A DNA stretch of 64,000 bases from Hymenobacter ginkgonis. Its GTDB lineage: Bacteria; Bacteroidota; Bacteroidia; Cytophagales; Hymenobacteraceae. Under the pieces are notes generated by a model. That model worked only from the letters and a program-made list of their open reading frames with translations, was not told where the DNA came from and made no database searches. Positions 50,701 through 59,800 of the stretch are shown one piece after another. Each line of letters starts with the position of its first letter. Within the stretch, counting starts at the first letter, position 1. A program made the translations under genes and the position numbers. The stretch is from the NCBI RefSeq assembly GCF_009755225.1, contig NZ_WQKZ01000002.1:868001-932000 (forward strand), given 5' to 3'.

Positions 50701-53700
50701 CCTACAATGGCCGTCGTAACGTCGGCCAGCAGCGTAACATCTACCTTAGTCGAAGCCACGTTGTCAGCCAGTACCGTTTCGGGCGTGGCCGACGTAATGC
50801 TGGCCACCGGAACGAGCGGCCCCGTGGCAGGCGCCGGGAGCTGAATCGTGTAGGCCACCGTAGCGCCCTGCGCCAGGTTTGAAGCAGCCGGGAACGTGAC
50901 GATGCCCGTAGTGGCGTCGTACGTGCCTTCGTTGCTGGGGACTACCCCGGCCAGGCCGGCGGGCAAAGCCACCCGCGTTACGGCGTTGGTAGCTGCGCTG
51001 GGGCCGTAGTTGCCCGAGGTAATGTTGAGCTGCAAGGTCGTGTTGGGTGCTACCGGGCCGGTGAGGGGGGTAGTCGGCGCAGCGGCCGTAGCGGCCGAGA
51101 TGGTCGTGTACAGGTTTACCGTGCCCGCGTTGGCCGTGGCCGTGCCTACCGTGGCCGTGGCCGTGTTGGTGAGGCTGTTGGTTTCGCCGGCGGCGGCTAC
51201 GGTAGCCGTGATGTTAGTCAGGGCCGTGGCCGGCATCGTCAGGGTAATGCTGTTGTTCACGTTGGCGCCGCTAGCCAGGCCGATGGCGGCCGGGAAGGTT
51301 ACCGTCGTGTTCGTGCCGTTGTTGCTGTAAGTACCCCCGTTGCTCACGTACAGGTTCGTGAATACGCCAGGGATTACTACCGTCTGGGTCGTACTCGGGG
51401 CCGTGCCGGGGCCAGCATTCAGCGTTACCACGCTCAGCGTGACCGACGTACCGGGCGCGGCCGTAGTTGGGCCGGTGATGCGTGTCGTCACGTCGAAGTT
51501 TGAGCTGGCATTGATGGCGACAGTAGCCGTGTTGTTAGCCGTGTTTGCCCCTTCGTTCGTGTCCGTATTTACCGTCGATGAAGCAGCCACCGTGCCGCTG
51601 GGCATCGTGAAGTTGATGGTCGATGTTACCGAAGAACCCGAAGCCAACGAGGCAGTAGCGGGGTAGGTAATCAAGCCCGTAGTAGCGTCGTACACGCCGC
51701 CGAGGGTCGTCGTTACGTTGGCCAGGCCGGTAGGCAGCTGCACGCTCGGCACCACGTTAGTAGCAACGCTCGGGCCGTTGTTGGTGAAGATGGCGATGAA
51801 GGTACCCGTGCCACCAGTCGCTACCGTAGCCACACCGTTGTTGGTGATGGTAGTAGCTACATCGGCCAGCGGCGCTATCGCGAAGCCGAAGGTAGCGACG
51901 TCGGGTAGGTTGCCGGCAATGGTAGTCTGGTTGGTTGTGCTCGTGTTTACGTTGCTCTGAATCGTAGCGGCGCCCGGCGTGGCCGAAGCCGTGATGGGGA
52001 AGCTAAACGTATTCGTAGCGCCCGATGCCAGGGTAAGCGCGGCTGGGAAGGTGAGCACTCGTGAAGTGGCGTCGTAGGCGGTAGTAGCTCCGTAGGAACT
52101 TCTCAACGAAGCAAGCTGCGCCGCCGAAATGCTAGACCCAACTGGTAGCGTTACTGACTGCGTCACGTTGGCAGCTCCTACTGGGCCGTTGTTGGTGAAG
52201 TTAGCCGTGAAGTTGCCGGTGGCCAAGCCTGGGTTTACCGAAGCAGGGCCCGTGATGGTCGTCGTTACGTCGGCGTAAGCGCCAACCGTCGTGGTCACCG
52301 TGCTGGTGTTGTTCACCGTGTACACATCGGGCTGGGCCGCGGCTGGGCCAATGTTGGCGGTAGCTGCTACGCTGCCGTTGGTCGGCGCCACGTAGGATAT
52401 AGTAAAGGTGTTGCTGGCATTAGCCGCCAGGGTAGCCAGAGTAGGATAGGTAACAGTGTATCCCGCTGCTGCAGAACCTGAAACACTACCACCCGGGGCC
52501 GTGATGCCTGCGGTGGTAGCAGCTACCGTACCGGGTAGGGTTACTGTGCGTGTTACGTTGGCACCGTTTAGCGCGCCATTATTGCTGAAGCTAACGGCGA
52601 GGTTCACAGTGGTGCCGGCTGCTGCCGTGCTTGGCCCAGTGATAGCCGTAGCCAGGTCGGCTACGCAGCTAGCATCGGCGGCCGAGCCGGCAATGCTGTT
52701 GCTGATGGCCGTGTTCGTAATGCCTACCGTGCCGGCTTCGGCGCCGAAGGCAATGCCAGGGGTAGCGTTGTTGATGGTCAGGCCGTTGGCGCCGGGTAGG
52801 GCTGCCGTGCTGGCTACCGCACCGTTGGTAACGATAATGCCTGCGCCGCCTCCGCCGCCGGGGCCGTGGGGAGCACCGCCCGGGTTGTTGGTGCCGCCCG
52901 TGCCGCCGTTAGCAATAAGCTTCACGTTGCCGAGCGTCGAGGTTTGCTGCGAAGTCAGCAGAATGGAGCCACCGGCGCCGCCGCCGCCCGCGCCGTCGTT
53001 CTGCACGCTGTTGTCCGAGTTAAAGCCGTTGGCGATAATGCTGCCCGAACCCAGTACTGAGCCCGTGCGCACCAGCACCAAGCCGCCACCGGGGGCACCG
53101 CTGCTGGCCAGGCCATCGTAGGCGCCACCTGTGCCATCGGTGCCAGTGCCATTGTTAGTGCTACCCGCGCCGCCGCCGCCGCCTAATACCAAGCGCGAGC
53201 TGCTAGCTAGAGGAAATGCTGCGCCCGGCTCGCCGCCAACGGCTAGAGCACTTGCCCAGGAATTGCCGCCGCGGCCGCCACGGCCGCCGTTGGCGCCGCC
53301 GCCGCCACCCGAGTTTTGGTCATTAACCGCGGGGTTGCCATCGGTGCCACCACCGCCGGCATTGCCGGGGGCACCGCGGCCGGCGTCGCCGCCGGGGTAG
53401 GTATTAGTAGCGCCAGTATTTACGAGAGTGGCCACTGTGCCGCTAGCAGTGTAGGTAGCCACGTACTGGGGCGTGCCGGCCGTGCCTTCCCCCTTGCTGC
53501 CGTTGGAGGAGTTGGCCGTGCGGTAGTCGGTAGCCGTGAAGCCAGCTGTGCCACCCAGTGCCCGGCCCGCGCCGCCGCGGAAGCCTTTGCCCGAAGCATC
53601 GAGCGAGAAGGTTGCAAAATTGAGGGGGCCTGCTACATCGAGGGCCAGTACGCCGCCGAGGGCGCCGTTCCAGGCTGGGGGCGCAATGTTGCCACCCAAC

Positions 53701-56276
53701 GTAAGGGCCGCGTACTGCGGAATGCGGATAACTTGGTACGTCTGCTGGCCCTGGGTAGTGGTAGCTGCGGCCTGCGTGTAAGCATAAGTGAGGTTATCGC
53801 GCAGGGTAAGCGTGCCGGCCGTGCCCGGCGTGATGGTAGCGCTGGTAGTCGCTACAATGCCGTACTCATAGCGGCCCGCCGTGAAGCCGGTAGCCGTGTT
53901 GCCGTTGGCCGAAGGGCCTACCACACCATCGCCATACGTGTCGTCGTTGGCCGAAGTAATGGCGGCGCCCTGCATTTGAATGATGAGCACCAGGTCGCCG
54001 GGGGCTAGAGTCGAACCCGCGCCGTTCAGCGTGGTAGCGCTGATGCCAATAGTTTTCTGGTTTGCCGCTGCGCTGGCGCTGGGCAAGAAGTAGGCGTTCG
54101 GTGCCGCCGTAATGGGCGCTGGGGTACCGTTTTTACCGGGGGTAGGGGGGCAGCTTACAACGGGACCGCTGGCGCCCGTAGCGCCGACGGTGGTGGTTAC
54201 GTTGGCCGTGGTGGCCGAGCCGTTGTTGTTGGCCGCTGTGTTATCCACTTCCAAAGCCGAGCTTTTGGCCTGGCCGGTGAACGAGGTAACGCCAGTAGGC
54301 ATCACAAAGCTCACATAGTTAACTACCTGCGCGCCCACGGCCAGGGCCGAAGGGTTGAAGGTGACGATGCCGGTGGTGGCATCGTAGGTGCCGTTGGGTA
54401 CGTTGACGGTGCTGGCGGCCGGCTTGCCGGGTAGGGTAATAGTGGTAACGGCGCTGGTCGTGGGGCGCGGGCCGTTGTTAGTGGTAGTAGCGTAGTAGTA
54501 CACCGTTTGGCCCGCCGCGGCCGTGGCCGGCCCGCTGAGGGTAGTAGCTAGGTCAGCCTCGCCGCACCACGATAAGAAGAGCAACGTGATGGCTTGGTTA
54601 GCCGGGTTAGCGGCTGCATCGGCCGAGGCGTAGGTGACGGTTACGTCGCGCACCGGTACCGGAAAAGCCAGTACAATATTGCCCGATGGGCTGCCCGACG
54701 GGCCAATGCCCGTAACGGTGTTGGTTGCGCTAAGCGTGTTGGTGGGCGCCAGGGCCACGTCGGCAGCCGAGAGCGTCACGGTGTTGCCATTGGCATCGGT
54801 ACCCGAAAACACCACTTGGTCGACGAAGCCAACGGCGGGCGAAACGCCCAGCGCCGAAGCACGGTCGATGTCGCCTACCACCATTGTAAAGTTCTGGAGC
54901 AGTTTGGCAGCGTTGGTATTCGCATCCGTAAACGTGAACTTCAGGCTCGATTGGCGGCTGCCGGTGCCATAGTTGGCCGTCCACACTAAGCCTTTGCCAG
55001 GCTGAGCTCCACTTGGGTCCAAGCCAGTTTGGTCGTCGATAAGCAGTGACATGGCATCGGTCGCAGTTGTGGCAGGCGTGTAGGTGCTCGTAATCACTAC
55101 CCCATCCACAGTGGCCGTCTGTGAGTTCTGCCAGTTTTCAGTTAGCGTCCGGTCTCCGAAGCTGAACAGCGACTGCGTGTTGCAGGCGTTGTCATTCACG
55201 GGAATACCGTAGTTCAAGGGCAGGCTTTCGTCACCCAAGTTGTCAGTGGCCGTGTAGGTAAAGAGGGCGTTGCCCGAAAAGCCAGTGTTCGGGTCAAAGG
55301 TCAGCATGGCTGCCTCCGTCGTCGTGAGCGACTGGTTTGTGCGCACAGCCGAGCCGTTAAGGTAAAGCGTGCCTTGTGCAGCAGGTGGTAGGGCTGTTAT
55401 TTTGTAGCCTACCACCGAGCCATCGGGGTCGGGGTCATCGGCACGCAGCGTAGGAATGGCCACCGCTCCCTGGCGGCCAAAAACTGTGGGGGCCGTTTGC
55501 TGGCCGCGCGGCAATTGGTTTACGCGTCGCAGTGAAATAGCCGTGAGCGCCAGGTCGCCGCCGTTAGCCGCCGCCGTAGTACTCCCGTCATACAAGATAA
55601 AACGGAGGGTGTTAGACCCCGCCGTCGCAATGTAGCTGGCCATATTTTCGGCCGGAATAGCAATTTGAAACCGAGTCCAAATATCCTGGCCATTGTTGGC
55701 AGTGGCTTCTTCGGCTATCGTAGCCGCGCCAAAATTAGCAATACCTGTATTATCGGTTTTGCGGATGCGTAGTCCGATGGATGGGAGTGCCTTACCCGAT
55801 AAGGTTGGGTTTTCGGCATTCGAAACATAGAACGAGAACACGTAGTTACCCCCAGTGACCACCGTAATATTCTGGTTCCAATAGAACGCGGTGTTTAAGG
55901 TAGTTTGATTACCGGCTACCCCCAGGTTACCGTTGTAGAGCAGCCAGGTATTAATAGCAGTGACTCCATTGCTAGCGTCGCCGGGGAATGGTACTTGCCG
56001 AATGGCACTGCCCGTGCGATAAGTTGCCGTACCAGTCTGGTCGGCCACTTGGCCCTCAGCTGCATCAACGTTGGAACCCGTGTAGCTGCGGGCACTGTAC
56101 CACCCGTTCAGGTCGGTGCCTGCGGCGATATTAGTGCCCGTAGGCTGGGTGCCAAAAGTACCATTTGTAACCAGATTAGCCCCGATATATTGCTGGGCCA
56201 AACTGGTTGCGGGTCTGGCTAATCCGGCGGCGAGCAGCCAGACAGCAAGAGGCCAGCGACGTAGTGCTGTTGTCAT
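47775..56276 (-). CDS. Giant T9SS-exported DUF11-repeat surface protein, paralogue 1
   Basis: This encodes 2833 residues from the ATG at 56276 (an in-frame TTG lies 7 codons upstream). Domain order: signal peptide (to about 28); beta-sandwich (about 30-265); Ig/cadherin-like segment (about 270-365); a region with LSAADVALAPTN (about 370-565); first DUF11 repeat (about 571, ADLATTLSGPATAAAG); glycine-rich module (about 960-1150, with SGGGGGANGGRGGRGG); nine more DUF11 repeats (about 1204-2370), each starting like ADVTTTITGPA and having TNNGP; cadherin-like PPVASNVVNSLQAPE (about 2380); a fibronectin-like segment (about 2645); and a type A sorting domain (about 2748-2833). It is likely a long fibrous stalk on the cell surface. 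Its tandem paralogue lies upstream on the same strand. Confidence 0.93.
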   Translation of the reverse strand: MTTALRRWPLAVWLLAAGLARPATSLAQQYIGANLVTNGTFGTQPTGTNIAAGTDLNGWYSARSYTGSNVDAAEGQVADQTGTATYRTGSAIRQVPFPGDASNGVTAINTWLLYNGNLGVAGNQTTLNTAFYWNQNITVVTGGNYVFSFYVSNAENPTLSGKALPSIGLRIRKTDNTGIANFGAATIAEEATANNGQDIWTRFQIAIPAENMASYIATAGSNTLRFILYDGSTTAAANGGDLALTAISLRRVNQLPRGQQTAPTVFGRQGAVAIPTLRADDPDPDGSVVGYKITALPPAAQGTLYLNGSAVRTNQSLTTTEAAMLTFDPNTGFSGNALFTYTATDNLGDESLPLNYGIPVNDNACNTQSLFSFGDRTLTENWQNSQTATVDGVVITSTYTPATTATDAMSLLIDDQTGLDPSGAQPGKGLVWTANYGTGSRQSSLKFTFTDANTNAAKLLQNFTMVVGDIDRASALGVSPAVGFVDQVVFSGTDANGNTVTLSAADVALAPTNTLSATNTVTGIGPSGSPSGNIVLAFPVPVRDVTVTYASADAAANPANQAITLLFLSWCGEADLATTLSGPATAAAGQTVYYYATTTNNGPRPTTSAVTTITLPGKPAASTVNVPNGTYDATTGIVTFNPSALAVGAQVVNYVSFVMPTGVTSFTGQAKSSALEVDNTAANNNGSATTANVTTTVGATGASGPVVSCPPTPGKNGTPAPITAAPNAYFLPSASAAANQKTIGISATTLNGAGSTLAPGDLVLIIQMQGAAITSANDDTYGDGVVGPSANGNTATGFTAGRYEYGIVATTSATITPGTAGTLTLRDNLTYAYTQAAATTTQGQQTYQVIRIPQYAALTLGGNIAPPAWNGALGGVLALDVAGPLNFATFSLDASGKGFRGGAGRALGGTAGFTATDYRTANSSNGSKGEGTAGTPQYVATYTASGTVATLVNTGATNTYPGGDAGRGAPGNAGGGGTDGNPAVNDQNSGGGGGANGGRGGRGGNSWASALAVGGEPGAAFPLASSSRLVLGGGGGAGSTNNGTGTDGTGGAYDGLASSGAPGGGLVLVRTGSVLGSGSIIANGFNSDNSVQNDGAGGGGAGGSILLTSQQTSTLGNVKLIANGGTGGTNNPGGAPHGPGGGGGAGIIVTNGAVASTAALPGANGLTINNATPGIAFGAEAGTVGITNTAISNSIAGSAADASCVADLATAITGPSTAAAGTTVNLAVSFSNNGALNGANVTRTVTLPGTVAATTAGITAPGGSVSGSAAAGYTVTYPTLATLAANASNTFTISYVAPTNGSVAATANIGPAAAQPDVYTVNNTSTVTTTVGAYADVTTTITGPASVNPGLATGNFTANFTNNGPVGAANVTQSVTLPVGSSISAAQLASLRSSYGATTAYDATSRVLTFPAALTLASGATNTFSFPITASATPGAATIQSNVNTSTTNQTTIAGNLPDVATFGFAIAPLADVATTITNNGVATVATGGTGTFIAIFTNNGPSVATNVVPSVQLPTGLANVTTTLGGVYDATTGLITYPATASLASGSSVTSTINFTMPSGTVAASSTVNTDTNEGANTANNTATVAINASSNFDVTTRITGPTTAAPGTSVTLSVVTLNAGPGTAPSTTQTVVIPGVFTNLYVSNGGTYSNNGTNTTVTFPAAIGLASGANVNNSITLTMPATALTNITATVAAAGETNSLTNTATATVGTATANAGTVNLYTTISAATAAAPTTPLTGPVAPNTTLQLNITSGNYGPSAATNAVTRVALPAGLAGVVPSNEGTYDATTGIVTFPAASNLAQGATVAYTIQLPAPATGPLVPVASITSATPETVLADNVASTKVDVTLLADVTTAIVGPMAPTAGQNATYAITTTNNGPATATGVVQTVLLPLGLSSVTLTNAAGTAITGGTYNAATGLFTLPTAAVAATQLAGASVLNYVSFATPSATSYPVTAGVATTTPESNSTNNSATVVTTPTPQADISVALSGPTTTLQGNSVTYTVATTNIGASVNPSSTTTVQLPTGLANVQVSGGGSYNTSTGVVTFPASSNQAVGAAGAVNNTITFVAPTATPITVTAQVAVTPAGNDPNLNNNSATLNTDVTPSSTTLVDESTTIVATVGGTAASDTNPAIAGSAVRFVVTSVNNTAGTSATGVIQRVQLPAGLNPADVTYPTGTAGTYDANTGVVTFPTVTSQASTATATYTINVAVAPGGSTALTATAYVSTTSSDSNPTNNAISVTVPVSPRADVTTTIAGPAKVVPGSVATYLVTTRNVGPSAAASVNTTVQLPAGLSNVVVSSGGVYDVNSGLVTFPTVNSLPGYSGTAAANQAAPQLEYTISLLAPSTITSTAGYTLTSTVATATTEPTTNATNTAAITTTAANQPPVASNVVNSLQAPEANTALQLPISPLAATDPDGSVSTFTLTSLPTSGTLFYNSSGTTYTAITAANLLGGGSQLNLTPTQAQTLRYTPAAGFAGNAFFNYLATDNGSPALSSLPALYTIPVGVDTNSQYANTPTKGGNNPYTTGYIIAYVTDTNGAQYNTSGAIYNPTTGALADATVANGLSTVAGSTNAFLAATGPAGNTANTLPAGVSLNPVTGQLFVSDATKLVNVTTATTYTVNITTIDLYGGRTTQPVAFTIGAYPLPVSLTAFTAKAVQNRDALVNWTTASELNSAYFVVERSLDGTSFTKVGQVAAQGNSVTNTTYTFTDAGIGTRTSAPVYYRLQQVDLDGTATYSPVRTVSFTQAAVALSLYPNPAQRTTQLDLSQLPSAATYQVLVLDAVGRQVLSTTLGGGLPQPLDVQALPTGTYQVLVTGTLANGSALRQVLRLTKE
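47968..48161 (-). repeat. 194-bp exact direct repeat, copy 1
   Basis: This is identical base for base to 57017-57210 (offset 9049). It covers the end of the fibronectin-like segment and the start of the sorting domain, from TFTDAGIGTRTSAPVYYRLQ to LDLSQLP. Flanking bases differ at both ends. Confidence 0.97.
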
Positions 56277-56762
56277 AGAAAAAAGGTAAAAAAACAACTA
56301 ATAGAAAGCGTTGTGAGAGAAATAGTCCAGTAAAAGCGATGGCAAAAATAAAAGGGTTATCTGAGCCAAGCTGGTCTGTATTCGGCAAACGAGCGATTAA
56401 ACGGTCCGAGCTACGGCTTTTAAATGCTGAACGGATTTTACTCATAAATAAAAAAAGTGCTATAAGTAGCACTTTGGAAATTTATTTTATGACGAAAAAA
56501 TGAAACCGCTTTATTTCTTTATATTTCGCTTTTTTCCGTGATTTTTCGATAAAAAAATCAATGCTAAGCCTCTTCTCTAAGAGAAAAGGCAATGGATTAA
56601 ATAGCTCACTTTTAAAAGGAATAAGAATTGTGTTTTTAATGCAATAGATAAAATGAGCTTATCATATGCGTGGGAGGTATTTTGATTAAGCTGCGCTCGG
56701 CTAAGCAGTTGCCGTACCTAGCAGCCCTACCCCCCTTGTGCTAGCCGAATCAACCGGCATCA
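56277..56762. other. AT-rich intergenic region between the two giant paralogues
   Basis: About 490 bp, very AT-rich from 56280 to 56690, and the 5' region of paralogue 1. No gene is recognised. A minus frame (56176-56472) runs over the start of the giant gene and is not called. Confidence 0.5.
56343..56350 (-). promoter_or_regulatory. Putative -7 box (TATTTTTG) of paralogue 1
   Basis: CAAAAATA on the plus strand reads TATTTTTG on the minus strand, 67 bp before the ATG at 56276. A TTG (CAA at 56367-56369) lies 16 bp further upstream, slightly short of the usual spacing. Confidence 0.35.
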
Positions 56763-56799
56763 AAAAAGCCCCCTTGCCAATTTGGCAAGGGGGCTTTTT
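56763..56799. terminator. Terminator downstream of paralogue 2
   Basis: A perfect 18-bp stem AAAAAGCCCCCTTGCCAA (56763-56780) with its complement at 56782-56799 lies 25 bp after the stop codon of the second giant gene. A and T runs at the ends make it active on the minus strand. Confidence 0.92.
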
Positions 56800-56823
56800 C
56801 AGTGGGTTGTTACCCGGCAAGTG

Positions 56824-59800
56824 CTATTCCTTGGTGAGGCGTAGTACCTGGCGGAGCGGTGTGCCAGTGGCTGAGGTTCCGGTCACGAGCACGTTGTAGG
56901 TGCCAGTGGCCAGGCCGTTCAGGTCCAGCGGCTGGGGTAGGCCTCCGCCCATCGTCGTGCTTAGTACTGTGCGGCCCGTAGCGTCGAGCAGCGTCACGTG
57001 GTACGAACCGGTGGTGGGCAGCTGGCTCAGGTCGAGCTGGGTGGTGCGCTGGGCTGGGTTAGGGTACAAGCTCAAGGCCACGGCAGCCTGGGTGAAGCTG
57101 ACGGTGCGCACTGGCGAGTAAGTGGCCGTGCCGTCGAGGTCTACTTGCTGGAGGCGGTAGTAGACAGGAGCCGAAGTGCGAGTGCCGATGCCAGCATCCG
57201 TGAACGTGTAGCTAGTGCCAGTGCTCTTGGTGCCTTGGCCAGCCACTTGGCCTACCTTCACGAACGTCGTGCCATCGAGGCTACGCTCGACGTCGAAGTA
57301 GGCGTTGTTGAGCTCGGAAGCGGTGCTCCAATTGAGCAGGGCATCGCGGTTCTGCACGGCCTGGGCCGTGAAGGCCGTCAGCGACACGGGCAGCGGAACG
57401 GCGCCGATAGTGAACGTCACCGGTACTGTGGTGATGCCCCCGAACAGGTCAGTCGTCGTCACGTTCACCGAGTAGGTTTTCGCCGTGAGGTTGTTCACCA
57501 GCAAGCTGGCATTGCTCACGTAGATGCGGCCGGTGGCGGCGTCGAGGCTCACACCCGAAGGCAGGGTGTTGGTCGGGTTGCTGGTGGGGCCTGCCCCAGC
57601 CAGCGAAGCGTCGCCAATCCCGTTGCCGGCCGTGGTCTGCTTCACCCCAGTCGTCGCATCGTAGATGATGCCAGTGGTGGTGTAGGTAGCGGCGTTGCGG
57701 TCAGTGGCCTGGGCCAGCACGTCGCCGGTTACGTAGGGGTTGGCGCGGCCCTTGCCGGCATTGTAGGTGGCGTAGGTCGAGGCCAGGTCGAGGCCCACCG
57801 GGATGGTGTACAGGGCCGAAGCCGCTGATACTACTCCCTGGTCGTCGGTGGCGGTGTAGCCGAAGAAAGCATTGCCGATGAAGCCGGTTACTGGGTCAAA
57901 CCGGAGGCTGGCTGCATTGGCCGCCGTAACCACCGACCCTACTGCCAGCGGGCTGCCGTTCAGGGTGAGAACGCCCTGGATATCCGCATCCGGAATCGAG
58001 GTGATGCGATACGAAGCGATGGTGCCGGCGCCATTGGCATCGGTAGCGCTGAGCGGCGAGATGAGCAGCGGGCCCGCGGTATTGCCCTCGGGGGTTTGCA
58101 GCGCATTCACCACGGCATTGGCCACGGGGGCCGTGTTGCCGGGCGCTACCGTCACGGTCGAGCTGTTGTTGAGCGTGCCCGGGGCAGTTGGCTCTACCGT
58201 AGTGGTCGATACGTTGCCCACTACCGTGAAGCTGGTGCTCGGGGCTACGAAGCTAATGGTGTTCATCACCTGCCCACCGGCGCCCGGCTCCTGGCTGTCA
58301 ATATCCGGGAAGGTTACTACCCCCGAGCCGGAGTTGTAGGTGCCGCCCCCCGAAATTGTAACGCTTGCGGCTGCCAGCCCACTCGGGATGGTAACCGTCT
58401 GCTTCACGGTAGCAGCGGGCGAAGGCCCGTTGTTGAGCGTTACCACCGAGTAGGTGACGGCATCGCCGGTGGCTACCACCGTGGGGCCGCTTACGGTCGT
58501 GGCAATGTCGGCCCGCGGCGAAACCGTCAGGTTCAGGAAATCGGTGTTGTTGGCCGCTACCGGGTCCGACTGGTCGCCCGTTACCAGGGCACGAGCTTGC
58601 AGCGTGGGCGAGCTGGGCGTGGACAACACAATAGTGTTGGTCACGGCCGTGCCGTTGGTCAGCGCGATAGCCGGGAAGGTGACGATGCCCGTTGTTGGAT
58701 CGTAAGTGCCGCCGTTGGTGATGGTACCAATGATGGTGAGACCAGCCTCTAGGGCCACGCGCTGCACCACGCCGGTGGCATTGCCGGTGGGGGCCGCGGT
58801 GGTCGATTTCACGTTGGTAGTCGTTACCGTCAGGCTTATTGACTGCCCGGCCACCGGCGTGGTGGGCAAGGCAGAGATTTCCGTCATCAGGTTGGTGAGC
58901 ACCGCTGTCGGAGCCGTTTCCGTGGTGATGATGCTGGCGGTATTGTTGAGGTAGTTCGACTCTTCAACCGTGCCGGGCACGCTTACGGTGGCCGTAGCAT
59001 TCAGCTGGCTGAGGTTGCTTGGCGCGTTGAAGCGGATGATGTTGGTCACAGTGCCTTCCGCGCCCGGTGCCTGGTTGGCAATAGTGGGGAAAGTGACAAT
59101 GCCCGTAGCATTATCATACTTAGCACCTGCGGCCGCGTTTGAAACCACCACCGTGCCCAGGCCGGGCGGCAGCTGCACCCGCGTGGCCACATTGGCCGCC
59201 GACGAAGGGCCGTTGTTGGTGGTCACGATGGCGTAGTCTACCTGGTTGCCCTGCACAATGCTCATGGGGCCCGTGATGGACACCGCGATATCCGAAATAG
59301 CTTCCACAGCCGTCGTTACTGCCGACCGGTTGTTGGTGCGCACGTTATCGGGCGAGGCCGAAGAAACCAGGGCTACGTTCACCAGCGAGGTAGTGGCCGG
59401 GGCCACGTACGTGATGGTATTGAGCACCGAGTTGCCGCTGGCTTGGCTAGTGATGTTGGGGAAAGTTACTACCCCCGTAGTAGTGTCGTAGGTGCCCGAG
59501 CCCGAGAGCGTTACGCTGGCCAGGCCAGCGGGGATGTTTACGGTTTGTGCCACGTTGGCGGCCGGCGCGAGGCCGTTGTTGGTCGTCGTCACGGTGTAGG
59601 TCACGGCCTGGCCGGCGCCTACTTGGGTGGGGCCGGTGAGGGTGGTGGCTACGTCGCCGGGGCTGCTCACCGTTACGTCGGCGGTGGCCAAGTTGTCGGC
59701 CATCATCACGTCGTTGGTGGTAGCGGCAATGCTGGCGCTGGCCGTGAGCAAGCCCGAGGCCGGCGCATTCACCGTGATGAGGTACAGGTTCTTCACCGAG

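Noticed and set aside
52456-53400. Pro/Ala-rich frames opposite the glycine-rich module of paralogue 1
   Set aside because: They are the complement of GGN glycine codons (CCN proline), antisense shadows of the real gene. The same holds for 61382-62107 opposite paralogue 2.
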